Assembly: GCA_002307235.1 (NCBI GenBank)
Contig: DBTV01000011.1
Location: 117,098-181,097 of the forward strand
DNA: 64,000 nt
DNA from: Acidobacteriaceae bacterium UBA1307
GTDB taxonomy: Bacteria; Acidobacteriota; Terriglobia; Terriglobales; Acidobacteriaceae
Direction of reading: 5' to 3'
Shown: positions 19,379 to 27,509 of the stretch, in pieces
How positions within the stretch are numbered: the stretch's first letter is position 1
How the letters are laid out: every line of letters begins with the position of its first letter
Notes under the pieces: generated by a model
What the model saw: the letters and a program-made list of their open reading frames with translations, nothing else
The model's database searches: none
Told to the model about the DNA's origin: nothing
Made by a program: the position numbers and the translations under genes

Positions 19379-19402
19379 AAGTAACTCATTTTTAAGTTAC
19401 TT
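19379..19402. promoter_or_regulatory. 8-bp inverted repeat upstream of the bcs operon
   Basis: AAGTAACT (19379-19386) and AGTTACTT (19395-19402) form a perfect inverted repeat with an 8-base AT-rich spacer. It lies in the AT-rich 354-bp region between the divergent bcsQ and APC-permease genes, about 205 bases before bcsQ. It could be an operator or a promoter-proximal hairpin; there is no direct evidence of either. I see nothing else clear in this intergenic region. Confidence 0.4.
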
Positions 19403-19527
19403 AAGTCTTACAGTAATAGTGCGCTCTCCGTTTGTGTCTCCTATTGATTCATTCGAGCTAAAAACTATTGAACATCCACGACGGCTCCCTCAAAACGCCG
19501 TTTGTGCTACGCTCCCAAAAATAGAAG

Positions 19528-20916
19528 ATGACTTTCTCTCATCCCACATCGCAAAATCACGAGACCTCCTTGCCCCGCGTTCTGGGGAGCAGCCAGGCGG
19601 CGGCCATCGTCGTCGGCACCATCATCGGAAGCGGTATCTTCTTGGTTCCATGTGAGATGATGCGCGACGCCGGCTCCTCGTCCCTGGTCTATCTGGCCTG
19701 GATCGTCGGCGGTCTGCTTTCGCTGTTCGGCGCAATGACCTATGCCGAGCTTTCGGCCATGATGCCCTATGCCGGCGGCGAATATGTCTATTTGCGCGGC
19801 GCCTACGGCGATACAACCTCTTTTTTGTACATGTGGACCTGGTTCGCTGTTGCAAAACCGGGCACCATCGCCACCATGACGACCGGTCTTGTCCGCACGC
19901 TCGCCGTCTTCCCTGCCCTGCATTTTTTGCACGATGCTGTTCCCGGCCTGCACGGCATGGTGCTCTGGTCACAGATTGCGGCCATCACCGTGGCCTGGAT
20001 GCTGACAGGGCTCAACTACATCGGAGCGCAAAGGGCCGGCAACTTTCAGTTGATCTTCACCATTCTCAAGGCCGCGCTGATTCTGGTCGTGGTCGCTGTC
20101 TGCTTCGCCGCGCCGGGAGGAAGTTTTTCCAACTTCTCAACCTCACTGCCGGGAGCCTCGAAGGGCATGAGCGGCTTTATGCTGGCGCTGATCGCAACGC
20201 TTTGGGCCTATGACGGCTGGAGCGATCTCACCGCGGTGGCCGGGGAGGTACGCAACCCCTCGCGCAGCCTGCCTCTCGCGCTGATCGGCGGACTCGGCAT
20301 GGTTGCCGTGCTGTTTATGGCGACCAACGCCGCCATCCAGTATGTTCTTCCCGCTCAAGCGATTGCAGCCAGTGAGCGGCCCGCCGTCACCGCGCTTTCT
20401 CTCGTTGCCGGTCCGCGTGGGGCCGGATTCGTCGCCATCGCCATGGCCATCAGCATCTTTGTGGCCATCAATGGCTCCACGATGTCGGGGGCACGGGCAC
20501 CCTTTGCCGCCGCGCGCGACGGGCTGTTTTTCCGTCCCTTTGCCCGGATTCACCCCCGCTTTCACTCGCCTTCCGTCGCACTGCTGGTGCAGGGCGGGCT
20601 TGCCACCGTTTTTCTGCTGCTGCTCAACCGCTTCGAGCAGTTCTTTGAACTGACGATCTTTGCCGAGTGGCTGTTCTACGCTCTAACGGCCTCGACCGTC
20701 TTCGTCTTCCGGCGCACACTGCCCAACCAGCCACGGCCCTACCGCGTCTGGGGCTACCCGATACTGCCTGCGATCTTTCTGATCGTCGCTGCCGTTGTGC
20801 TGGTCTACAGCTATATTGGCAACCTGAGGGGCTCACTGCTCGGCACGCTGCTGATTCTTGCCGGACTGCCCGTCATGTGGCTTGTGCGCCGCCACCATCG
20901 CCCAACCACGCGCTGA
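19528..20916 (+). CDS. APC-superfamily amino-acid permease
   Basis: A 462-residue transporter with about 12 membrane helices. The first helix contains the APC substrate-site signature VVGTIIGSGIFLVP, followed by YAELSAMMPYAGGEYVYLRGAYG, typical of LAT-type/amino-acid transporter families. The helix-6 region has LIATLWAYDGWSDLTAVAGEV and the helix-8 region FVAINGSTMSGARAPFAAARDG. Function is proton- or gradient-coupled amino-acid transport or exchange; the substrate is not readable. It is divergent from the bcs operon and stands alone. The next gene is 363 bases downstream. Confidence 0.88.
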   Translation: MTFSHPTSQNHETSLPRVLGSSQAAAIVVGTIIGSGIFLVPCEMMRDAGSSSLVYLAWIVGGLLSLFGAMTYAELSAMMPYAGGEYVYLRGAYGDTTSFLYMWTWFAVAKPGTIATMTTGLVRTLAVFPALHFLHDAVPGLHGMVLWSQIAAITVAWMLTGLNYIGAQRAGNFQLIFTILKAALILVVVAVCFAAPGGSFSNFSTSLPGASKGMSGFMLALIATLWAYDGWSDLTAVAGEVRNPSRSLPLALIGGLGMVAVLFMATNAAIQYVLPAQAIAASERPAVTALSLVAGPRGAGFVAIAMAISIFVAINGSTMSGARAPFAAARDGLFFRPFARIHPRFHSPSVALLVQGGLATVFLLLLNRFEQFFELTIFAEWLFYALTASTVFVFRRTLPNQPRPYRVWGYPILPAIFLIVAAVVLVYSYIGNLRGSLLGTLLILAGLPVMWLVRRHHRPTTR

Positions 20917-21279
20917 GTTTCAGGATTCACCCGGGCAGCGGCTGGATTTCTTTATTGACTTTTCATACCGAAGATTCTACGTTCTCATCCAGTCATCTAT
21001 ATGACTCAAGATCTTCGAGCATGAGATCGGTCGGATTTTTCCGCGTGACGTGTGTACACGCGTGCTCTCGCCGGTGGGCCAGCAAAGTTTTCAGATTGAA
21101 CCGACAAGAGAATTGTTTCACTCCCCGTTCAGCCCCCGAAACGGCGCTGCACTCTCCGCACCGTTGTATTTTCCGAGCAGTTGAGGGCAAAAGGCGCTTC
21201 CGTTCTTTTGCCCCAGAACGCAATGACAACCGGATCATCCAGACGGATGGTACGGGAGACCGGATTTTTTAGGAGGCAT
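20917..21279. other. 363-bp intergenic region upstream of the TonB receptor
   Basis: No gene, clear terminator or RNA seen. It presumably carries the promoter and leader of the peptidoglycan-salvage locus. It ends in AGGAGG at 21271-21276, unusually close (3 bases) to the chosen ATG. Confidence 0.5.
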
Positions 21280-24200
21280 ATGATCGCAATATCGAGAAAT
21301 CTCTGTCGTCGTTTCATGATTCTCATGGCAGTTTGTACACTGCTGTGCAGCTCTGCCCTGCTGCGGGCGCAGGGCGGCGTTTCCGGCAGCATCGGCGGAA
21401 CGGTGACCGACCCGAATGGAGCCGTGCTGGTGGGGGCCACGGTGACCCTGAACAACACCGACAAGGGCGCCACCATCCGCGTGACCAAGACCAACTCCGC
21501 CGGCTATTACACTGCCCCGTCGCTGCCTCTGGGAACCTATTCGGTCTCCATCGCCTATCCGGGCTTCAAGACCTCCACGGTGACCGGACTGGTGCTGAAC
21601 GTTAATGACTCACTGACGGTCAACCGCGCGCTGGAGGCTGGCGGCAGCAATGAGGTGGTCACGGTCACGGCCAGCGAAGCCGCGCTTAATCTTGAAAGCG
21701 CCGCAGCCGAGGGTCTGATCGATTCCAACCAGATCAGCGAACTAACCATGAGCACGCGCAACTACGAGAGTCTGATCAATCTGCAACCGGGCGTGGCCTT
21801 CGGCGGCGCCAGCGATCAGTTGAATCGCGGCCCCAACAGCCCGACCGGCGGCTCAAGCACGGTCAGCTTCTCGATCAACGGCGGCCGCTCGTCGCAGAAC
21901 AACTGGACGATTGACGGCGCCGACAATCTGGATCGTGGCTCGAACATGACGCTGTACACCTATCCGAGCCCGGACGCCATCGCCGAGTTCAAGACGCTGC
22001 GCGGCCAGTATTCGGCGCAGTTCGGCCGCAACGCCGCCGGTCAGATCGACGTGGTCACCAAGTCCGGCACGAACATGATCCACGGCAGCGCCTACGAGTA
22101 CATCCGCAACGACGCGCTGGACGCCAACTCCTTCTCTAATAATTACAATGGCACCCCGATCACCAAATATCGCTACAACGACTTTGGTTTCTCCTTCGGT
22201 GGCCCGGTCTATCTGCCCAAGCTCTACAACGGCCGCAACAAGACCTTCTTTTTTGTCTCGCAGGAGTGGCTCCGCGAGGTCACCTATTCGACTGGCACGG
22301 CGCTTGTGCCAACTGCGGCCGAGCGCACCGGCGACTTCAGCAACAGCGGCTACTACAGCAACGGCATGTGGAGTTCCGGCCCAGTGCAGGTCTGCACCTC
22401 CTACACCTACACGGCCAGCAGCCAGTCCTCTGCCTGCAACAGTGCTGGAACCTCGATAAGCTCCATCTCCGCGACGGCGCAGGCCTACCTGAACGACGTC
22501 TACAAGGTCATTCCCACACCGAATGAAGCACAGAACATCGCGCTCAAGTTAGACCCGCACACGCTGAACTCAACGATTCCCAACCGCTTCGACAACTCGA
22601 ACACCATGGTGCGCGTCGATCAGCAGATCGGCCAGAAGCTGAGCGCCTTCTACCGCTACATGCACGATACATTCCCGTCTTTCCAGGGCCGGGGATCATT
22701 TGTCTCCACCCCGATTCCTGGAATTTCCGCCTCGATCACGCGGGCGCCGGGCACGCAGCACATGGGCCACGGAACGTATCTGTTCACGCCGACTCTGCTG
22801 GCCAACTTCGGCTATGCCTATTCGAACGGATCGATTCTGACCACGCCGCAGGGCGCGTTGCTCTCCTCCGTCTCGAAGGACATCAACATTTCCATGCCCT
22901 ACACCAACACCGTCGGCGTTGTTCCGACGCTTTCGGTCAGCGGCATGACGGCACTCGGCGGCGGCGCGGTCTATGTGGACCACGGCATCAACCAGCAGAT
23001 CTTCGGCGACGTCACCAAGACGCTGCACAACCACACGCTGACGGCGGGCTTTTCTTATGTGACCTACCAGAAGCGCGAGAATGCCTCGGCCGGCGGCAAT
23101 CAGGGCGCGTTCACCTTCTCGAGCGATTCGATGTATTCGAATCTGCCGGCTCTCGTCACCCAGTCCAACGTGACTGGCGCAAGCGAGGTGCAGGCCTTCG
23201 CCAATTTTCTGATGGGCAACGCCAACGGCGGCTTCTCGCAGACCTCGAAGAACCTCGTTGCGGATGTGCATTCCAATCTGTATGAAGCCTTTTTGCAGGA
23301 TGACTGGAAGGCGACGCCGCGGCTGACGCTGAACCTCGGCCTGCGCTACGGCTACTACGGCCAGCCCTACGATGTGAATGGCAATCTGAGCACCTTCGAT
23401 CCTTCCACCTACTCGGCCTCGAAGGCGCCGACGATTGCCGCGAACGGCCTGCTCTGCCTGACCGGCACCTGCAACCAGACCAATTCGAGCGCGGGTCAGC
23501 CGACCTCGCCCAACTCCAGCGCCGATTATGTGGGCGTCAACTACATCAACGGTCTGGTCTTCGGAACTTCAAGAAGCTCGGCCGAGGTCAACGGCCAATA
23601 TTCGAAGTATGGCAACAAGGCCGGCTCTGCCGACAAGTTCAACTTTGCCCCTCGCGTGGGCTTTGCCTATGACCTGTTCGGCAACGGCAAAAGCTCGCTG
23701 CGTGGCGGCTACGGCTGGTCCTACGACCAGATTGAAGTGAGCTGGTATGAGTGCGCCATCTTTGGTTGCACCTACGCGGCCAACCCGCCGGCCGTCTCCA
23801 CCTACTCGCAGTCGGCGGCGGTGCTCGACAACCCGACCGGTGGCGCTGTGTCCACCACCAAGTCCACGCTCCCGGGCCATCTGTACACGCTGCCCATCAA
23901 CTATCACACGCCCTACGTGCAGCAGTTCTCGCTCGACCTGCAACAGCAGATCACGCCGAGCCTGATGTTCGATCTGGGTTACGTGGGATCGCACAGCACG
24001 CATCTGGTGGGCGTGTTGAACATCAACCAGCCGAAGCCGGGCGCATGGCGTGGCGTGGTCACGCCGACCTCCGCCGATACGACGCCGACGAGCACAAAAT
24101 CTGCCTGTTTGCTCAACGGAACGCCGGCCTTTCTCAACTCCACCTGCGACCGTGTGCTGAATCAGGTCAAGCCCTATCTCGGCTACTTCGCCATCGATGC

Positions 24201-25038
24201 GATTGCGCCGATCTTCAATGCCAACTACAACTCGTTGCAGGCGAAGGTCACCAAGCACTTCGCGGGCAAAACCTACGTTGACGCCAACTTTACCTGGTCG
24301 CGCAACCTGACCAACTCGCAGGCAGATACCTCGGGGGCCATCCAGAACATCTACAACATCAACGGGGATTACGGCCGCGCCGCCGTGGACCGCAAGCTGA
24401 TTCTGAGCCTCGACGGCGTTTGGGAAGAACCCTTCTTCAAGCAGCAGAAAGGGCTGATCGGCCGCGCACTGGGCGGCTGGGAGATCTCGGCCATCTACGC
24501 CGTCAACTCCGGCCTGCCGCTGACGATCTCCGTCTCGGGCGGCTCGCAGATCAACTACAACCTGCCGGGCGGCGTTGCCAGCATCTACAACAACGCCACC
24601 AATGGCGGCACCATGACCGATAACGCCGGTTTGAGCGCCTTCGGCAGCACCATGGCCGGCCTGCGTCCGAACCAGATCGGCGATCCGAACACGGCTCCTG
24701 CCGGCATCAAGATTCACAACAAGGCCTTCAACAACTCATCGAAGCCCTGGTTCTATACCGGAGCCTTTGCCGCGCCCTCGCTGAGCAGCGATACGCCGGG
24801 CACGGCGCGCCGCGGCACGGTGAACGGCCCCGGCTTCAGTCGCGTGGACCTTGGCATCTTCCGCAATATTCGCATCTACGACCGGTTGACCTTCCAGTTC
24901 CGCGCCGAGGCATTCAACGCGCTGAACCACACCAACGTGCAGTCGGTCGGCACTACCGCAACTTCGAGCACCTTCGGCCAGGTCACCGGCTATCGCGATC
25001 CGCGCATTGTGCAGTTCGCCAGCAAGGTCACCTTCTAA
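21280..25038 (+). CDS. Oar-like TonB-dependent receptor with carboxypeptidase-regulatory domain
   Basis: A 1252-residue outer-membrane protein. After a signal peptide (hydrophobic stretch ending at LLRAQG) a carboxypeptidase-regulatory-like Ig fold spans about 33-115 (GTVTDPNGAVLVGATVTL ... GYYTAPSLPLGTYSVS). The plug region follows with SFSINGGRSSQNNWTIDGAD and NAAGQIDVVTKSGTN, then a large beta-barrel ending in a terminal Phe (VQFASKVTF). This architecture is the Oar/SusC-like type that is abundant in Acidobacteriota and imports large substrates, driven by TonB-ExbBD. Neighbours downstream all deal with peptidoglycan fragments, so muropeptides are a reasonable substrate guess (inference). 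AGGAGG lies only 3 bases before the ATG; a later start would damage the signal peptide. Confidence 0.9.
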   Translation: MIAISRNLCRRFMILMAVCTLLCSSALLRAQGGVSGSIGGTVTDPNGAVLVGATVTLNNTDKGATIRVTKTNSAGYYTAPSLPLGTYSVSIAYPGFKTSTVTGLVLNVNDSLTVNRALEAGGSNEVVTVTASEAALNLESAAAEGLIDSNQISELTMSTRNYESLINLQPGVAFGGASDQLNRGPNSPTGGSSTVSFSINGGRSSQNNWTIDGADNLDRGSNMTLYTYPSPDAIAEFKTLRGQYSAQFGRNAAGQIDVVTKSGTNMIHGSAYEYIRNDALDANSFSNNYNGTPITKYRYNDFGFSFGGPVYLPKLYNGRNKTFFFVSQEWLREVTYSTGTALVPTAAERTGDFSNSGYYSNGMWSSGPVQVCTSYTYTASSQSSACNSAGTSISSISATAQAYLNDVYKVIPTPNEAQNIALKLDPHTLNSTIPNRFDNSNTMVRVDQQIGQKLSAFYRYMHDTFPSFQGRGSFVSTPIPGISASITRAPGTQHMGHGTYLFTPTLLANFGYAYSNGSILTTPQGALLSSVSKDINISMPYTNTVGVVPTLSVSGMTALGGGAVYVDHGINQQIFGDVTKTLHNHTLTAGFSYVTYQKRENASAGGNQGAFTFSSDSMYSNLPALVTQSNVTGASEVQAFANFLMGNANGGFSQTSKNLVADVHSNLYEAFLQDDWKATPRLTLNLGLRYGYYGQPYDVNGNLSTFDPSTYSASKAPTIAANGLLCLTGTCNQTNSSAGQPTSPNSSADYVGVNYINGLVFGTSRSSAEVNGQYSKYGNKAGSADKFNFAPRVGFAYDLFGNGKSSLRGGYGWSYDQIEVSWYECAIFGCTYAANPPAVSTYSQSAAVLDNPTGGAVSTTKSTLPGHLYTLPINYHTPYVQQFSLDLQQQITPSLMFDLGYVGSHSTHLVGVLNINQPKPGAWRGVVTPTSADTTPTSTKSACLLNGTPAFLNSTCDRVLNQVKPYLGYFAIDAIAPIFNANYNSLQAKVTKHFAGKTYVDANFTWSRNLTNSQADTSGAIQNIYNINGDYGRAAVDRKLILSLDGVWEEPFFKQQKGLIGRALGGWEISAIYAVNSGLPLTISVSGGSQINYNLPGGVASIYNNATNGGTMTDNAGLSAFGSTMAGLRPNQIGDPNTAPAGIKIHNKAFNNSSKPWFYTGAFAAPSLSSDTPGTARRGTVNGPGFSRVDLGIFRNIRIYDRLTFQFRAEAFNALNHTNVQSVGTTATSSTFGQVTGYRDPRIVQFASKVTF

Positions 25039-25054
25039 CCTGTAACCCGAGATG

Positions 25055-25086
25055 GCCGCCGATGCGCAAAACCGCGCGTCGGCGGC
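25055..25086 (+). terminator. Hairpin after the TonB receptor
   Basis: GCCGCCGA at 25055-25062 pairs with TCGGCGGC at 25079-25086, with an inner GCGC/GCGC helix. It is followed by AAAATTTCT, not a clean T-run, so it may only attenuate transcription into the symporter gene. Confidence 0.5.
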
Positions 25087-25130
25087 AAAATTTCTCCCTC
25101 ACCCTTGATCCGCGCTCCATGGAATCTGGA

Positions 25131-26597
25131 ATGAATTTAAATCTGCTCGATCTTGGCGTCATTGCTGTGTATCTGATCGGCGTAACGCTGTTTGGCCTGC
25201 ACTTTCGCGATGGCCACCGCACGCTGAAGAGCTATTATCTGGCCGGCAATGCGATTCCCTGGTGGGCGATTTCCCTCTCGATTGTCGCCGCGGAAACCAG
25301 CACACTCACCGTCATCAGCGTGCCCGGCCTCGCCTTCGATCACGACTTCGGCTTTCTGCAACTGGTCTTCGGCTACCTGATCGGCCGCATCCTGGTCAGC
25401 TTTCTTTTTCTGCCGCACTACTTTCGTGGCGACCTTCTCACCGCCTATCAACTCATGGAGCGCCGCTTTGGCCAGCGACTGCGCACGCTGACCGCCAGCA
25501 TCTTTCTGCTGACACGCGCGGCGGCCGAAGGCGTGCGTGTGTTTGCCGTCGCCATCGTGGTGCGCATCGCGCTCGGCACCCTGGTCTCGGGGCTTTCCGA
25601 CCTGCAGCGCGACATTGCCGCCATCGCCATCGTCACCGCGCTCACACTCGTCTACACCTTTGAAGGCGGATTGAAGGCGGCCATCTGGACCGACGTGCTG
25701 CAGCAGACCGTCTACATCACCGGCACCATCGTCGGCCTCGTTACGCTGCTCCATCTGGTTCCGGGCGGTTGGCCCACGATTCACGCCATGGGCGCGGCCG
25801 CGGGCAAGTTTCGCGTCTTCGATTTCTCCTTCAATCTGACGACAAAATACACCTTCTGGTCGGGCATCATCGGCGGCACGTTTTTGACCATGGCCAGCCA
25901 CGGCACCGATCAGCTCATTGTGCAGCGGCTGCTGGCCGCGCGTTCGCAGAGCCAGTCCAAGCTCGCGCTCATCTCCAGCGGCGTGGCGATTCTCTTCCAG
26001 TTCTCGCTGTTTCTGTTCATCGGCGCCATGCTCTACGTCTACTATCAGATCAGTCCACCGGCCACGCCGATCACGCGCAGTGACACGGTTTTTCCAGGCT
26101 TTGTCGTTGCGCACATGCCGCACGGCATCAGTGGCCTGCTCATCGCGGCGATTCTTGCCGCCGCCATGTCCAACCTTAGCGCCGCGCTCAATTCGCTTTC
26201 CTCCACCTCCATCGTCGATCTCTACGCACGCTTCTTTCCGCACTCGAGCGACGAGCGGCGCCTCAAACTTTCGCGGTTGGCCATGATCGCGTGGGCGCTG
26301 ATTCTGTTTCTGCTCGCGATTCTGGCGCGCAATGGTGGCCGCGTCATTGAGGTTGGTCTTTCAATCTCCTCGGTCGCCTATGGTTGCCTGCTCGGCGTCT
26401 TTCTGCTCGGCGTACTCACGCGCTCGGCCACCGAGCGCGGCGCAATGGCCGGCATGGTCTGCGGTTTCGCGCTGAACCTTTATCTGTGGTGCTTCACTGC
26501 CGTTTCCTTCACATGGTATGTCGTGCTCGGCAGCGCAATCACCTTTTTGGTCGGCTACGGCGCAAGCCGCATTCCGTTAGCCGCGCAACAGCGCTAG
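25131..26597 (+). CDS. SSS-family sodium:solute symporter
   Basis: A protein of about 488 residues with 13 or so membrane helices, beginning LDLGVIAVYLIGVTLFGLHF and containing SYYLAGNAIPWWAISLSIVA and AAETSTLTVISVPG, which are typical of the SSS (Na+/sugar, nucleoside, sialic-acid) family. It sits 16 bases before murQ in a peptidoglycan-salvage gene set, so MurNAc, anhydro-MurNAc or a muropeptide are plausible substrates. Bacillus and E. coli use a PTS permease (MurP) at this step. Starts at 25062 and 25119 are also open; 25062 falls inside a terminator-like hairpin, so 25131 is preferred. Confidence 0.88.
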   Translation: MNLNLLDLGVIAVYLIGVTLFGLHFRDGHRTLKSYYLAGNAIPWWAISLSIVAAETSTLTVISVPGLAFDHDFGFLQLVFGYLIGRILVSFLFLPHYFRGDLLTAYQLMERRFGQRLRTLTASIFLLTRAAAEGVRVFAVAIVVRIALGTLVSGLSDLQRDIAAIAIVTALTLVYTFEGGLKAAIWTDVLQQTVYITGTIVGLVTLLHLVPGGWPTIHAMGAAAGKFRVFDFSFNLTTKYTFWSGIIGGTFLTMASHGTDQLIVQRLLAARSQSQSKLALISSGVAILFQFSLFLFIGAMLYVYYQISPPATPITRSDTVFPGFVVAHMPHGISGLLIAAILAAAMSNLSAALNSLSSTSIVDLYARFFPHSSDERRLKLSRLAMIAWALILFLLAILARNGGRVIEVGLSISSVAYGCLLGVFLLGVLTRSATERGAMAGMVCGFALNLYLWCFTAVSFTWYVVLGSAITFLVGYGASRIPLAAQQR

Positions 26598-26612
26598 ATG
26601 GATGGATGAACC

Positions 26613-27506
26613 ATGGAAAACTTTGATCTCACCACGGAAAGCCGCAACAAGAATACGATGAACCTCGACGCGATGGACTCGCTCGCGTTGGTCACAGCGA
26701 TGAATCGCGAAGATGCGGCCGTGCCGCGCGCCGTACGCAAGGCGCTGCCAAAGGTCGCACGGGCCGTCGATCTGGCTGCCGCGCAACTGGCCAAGGGCGG
26801 CCGCATTCTCTATGTCGGCACCGGCACCAGCGGACGCATCGGCGCACTCGACGCCTCAGAGTGCCCACCGACCTTCGGCACCGATCCCAAGATGGTGCAA
26901 TACATCATCGCGGGCGGCGATCCGGCACTCACGCGCGCCACCGAGGCCAGCGAAGACTCGGCCGAACTCGCGCGCCGCGACATTCTGGCCAAGCGCGTCA
27001 CCAAAAAAGATATCGTGATCGGACTGGCCGCCAGCGGACGCACACCCTATACCATCGCCGCGCTTGAGCTCGCACGCAAAAAAGGCGCGGCGACCGTGGC
27101 CATTGCCTGCAATCTGCATTCGGAGATCGCCAAGGCAGCCGAGGTCGCCATCGAGGTCAAGGTCGGTCCCGAGGTGCTCTCCGGCTCCTCGCGATTGAAG
27201 GCAGGCACCGCGCAAAAACTCATCTGCAACATGATCACCACCGGCGCCATGACGCAGCTCGGCTACGTCTACAGCAACCTGATGGTCAAGCTGCGCATGA
27301 GCAATCACAAGCTGCGTGAGCGTGGCATCCGCATTCTGCAAACGCTCACCGATGTTGATCGCGAACAGGCCATCGCGACCATCGAAAAGTCAGGGATGAA
27401 TCTTCCTCTGGCCATCGTCATGCTGAAAGCCAACACCAGCAAGACCGAGGCGACACGCCGCCTGCGCAAAACGCAGGGCAATGTCCGGCTCGCCATTGGG
27501 GAGTAG
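26613..27506 (+). CDS. murQ: N-acetylmuramic acid 6-phosphate etherase MurQ
   Basis: A 297-residue SIS-domain lyase that cleaves the D-lactyl ether of MurNAc-6P to give GlcNAc-6P and D-lactate in the cytoplasm. Signatures are intact: YVGTGTSGRIGALDASECPP for phosphosugar binding, EASEDS, GLAASGRTPYTIAAL, and the C-terminal family signature GPEVLSGSSRLKAGTAQK. Length is normal. It needs a phosphorylated substrate, yet no MurNAc kinase or PTS permease is seen in the window. It follows the symporter by 16 bases and is followed by the AmiE-NamZ fusion after 4 bases, so it is in one operon. Confidence 0.96.
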   Translation: MENFDLTTESRNKNTMNLDAMDSLALVTAMNREDAAVPRAVRKALPKVARAVDLAAAQLAKGGRILYVGTGTSGRIGALDASECPPTFGTDPKMVQYIIAGGDPALTRATEASEDSAELARRDILAKRVTKKDIVIGLAASGRTPYTIAALELARKKGAATVAIACNLHSEIAKAAEVAIEVKVGPEVLSGSSRLKAGTAQKLICNMITTGAMTQLGYVYSNLMVKLRMSNHKLRERGIRILQTLTDVDREQAIATIEKSGMNLPLAIVMLKANTSKTEATRRLRKTQGNVRLAIGE

Positions 27507-27509
27507 CGT

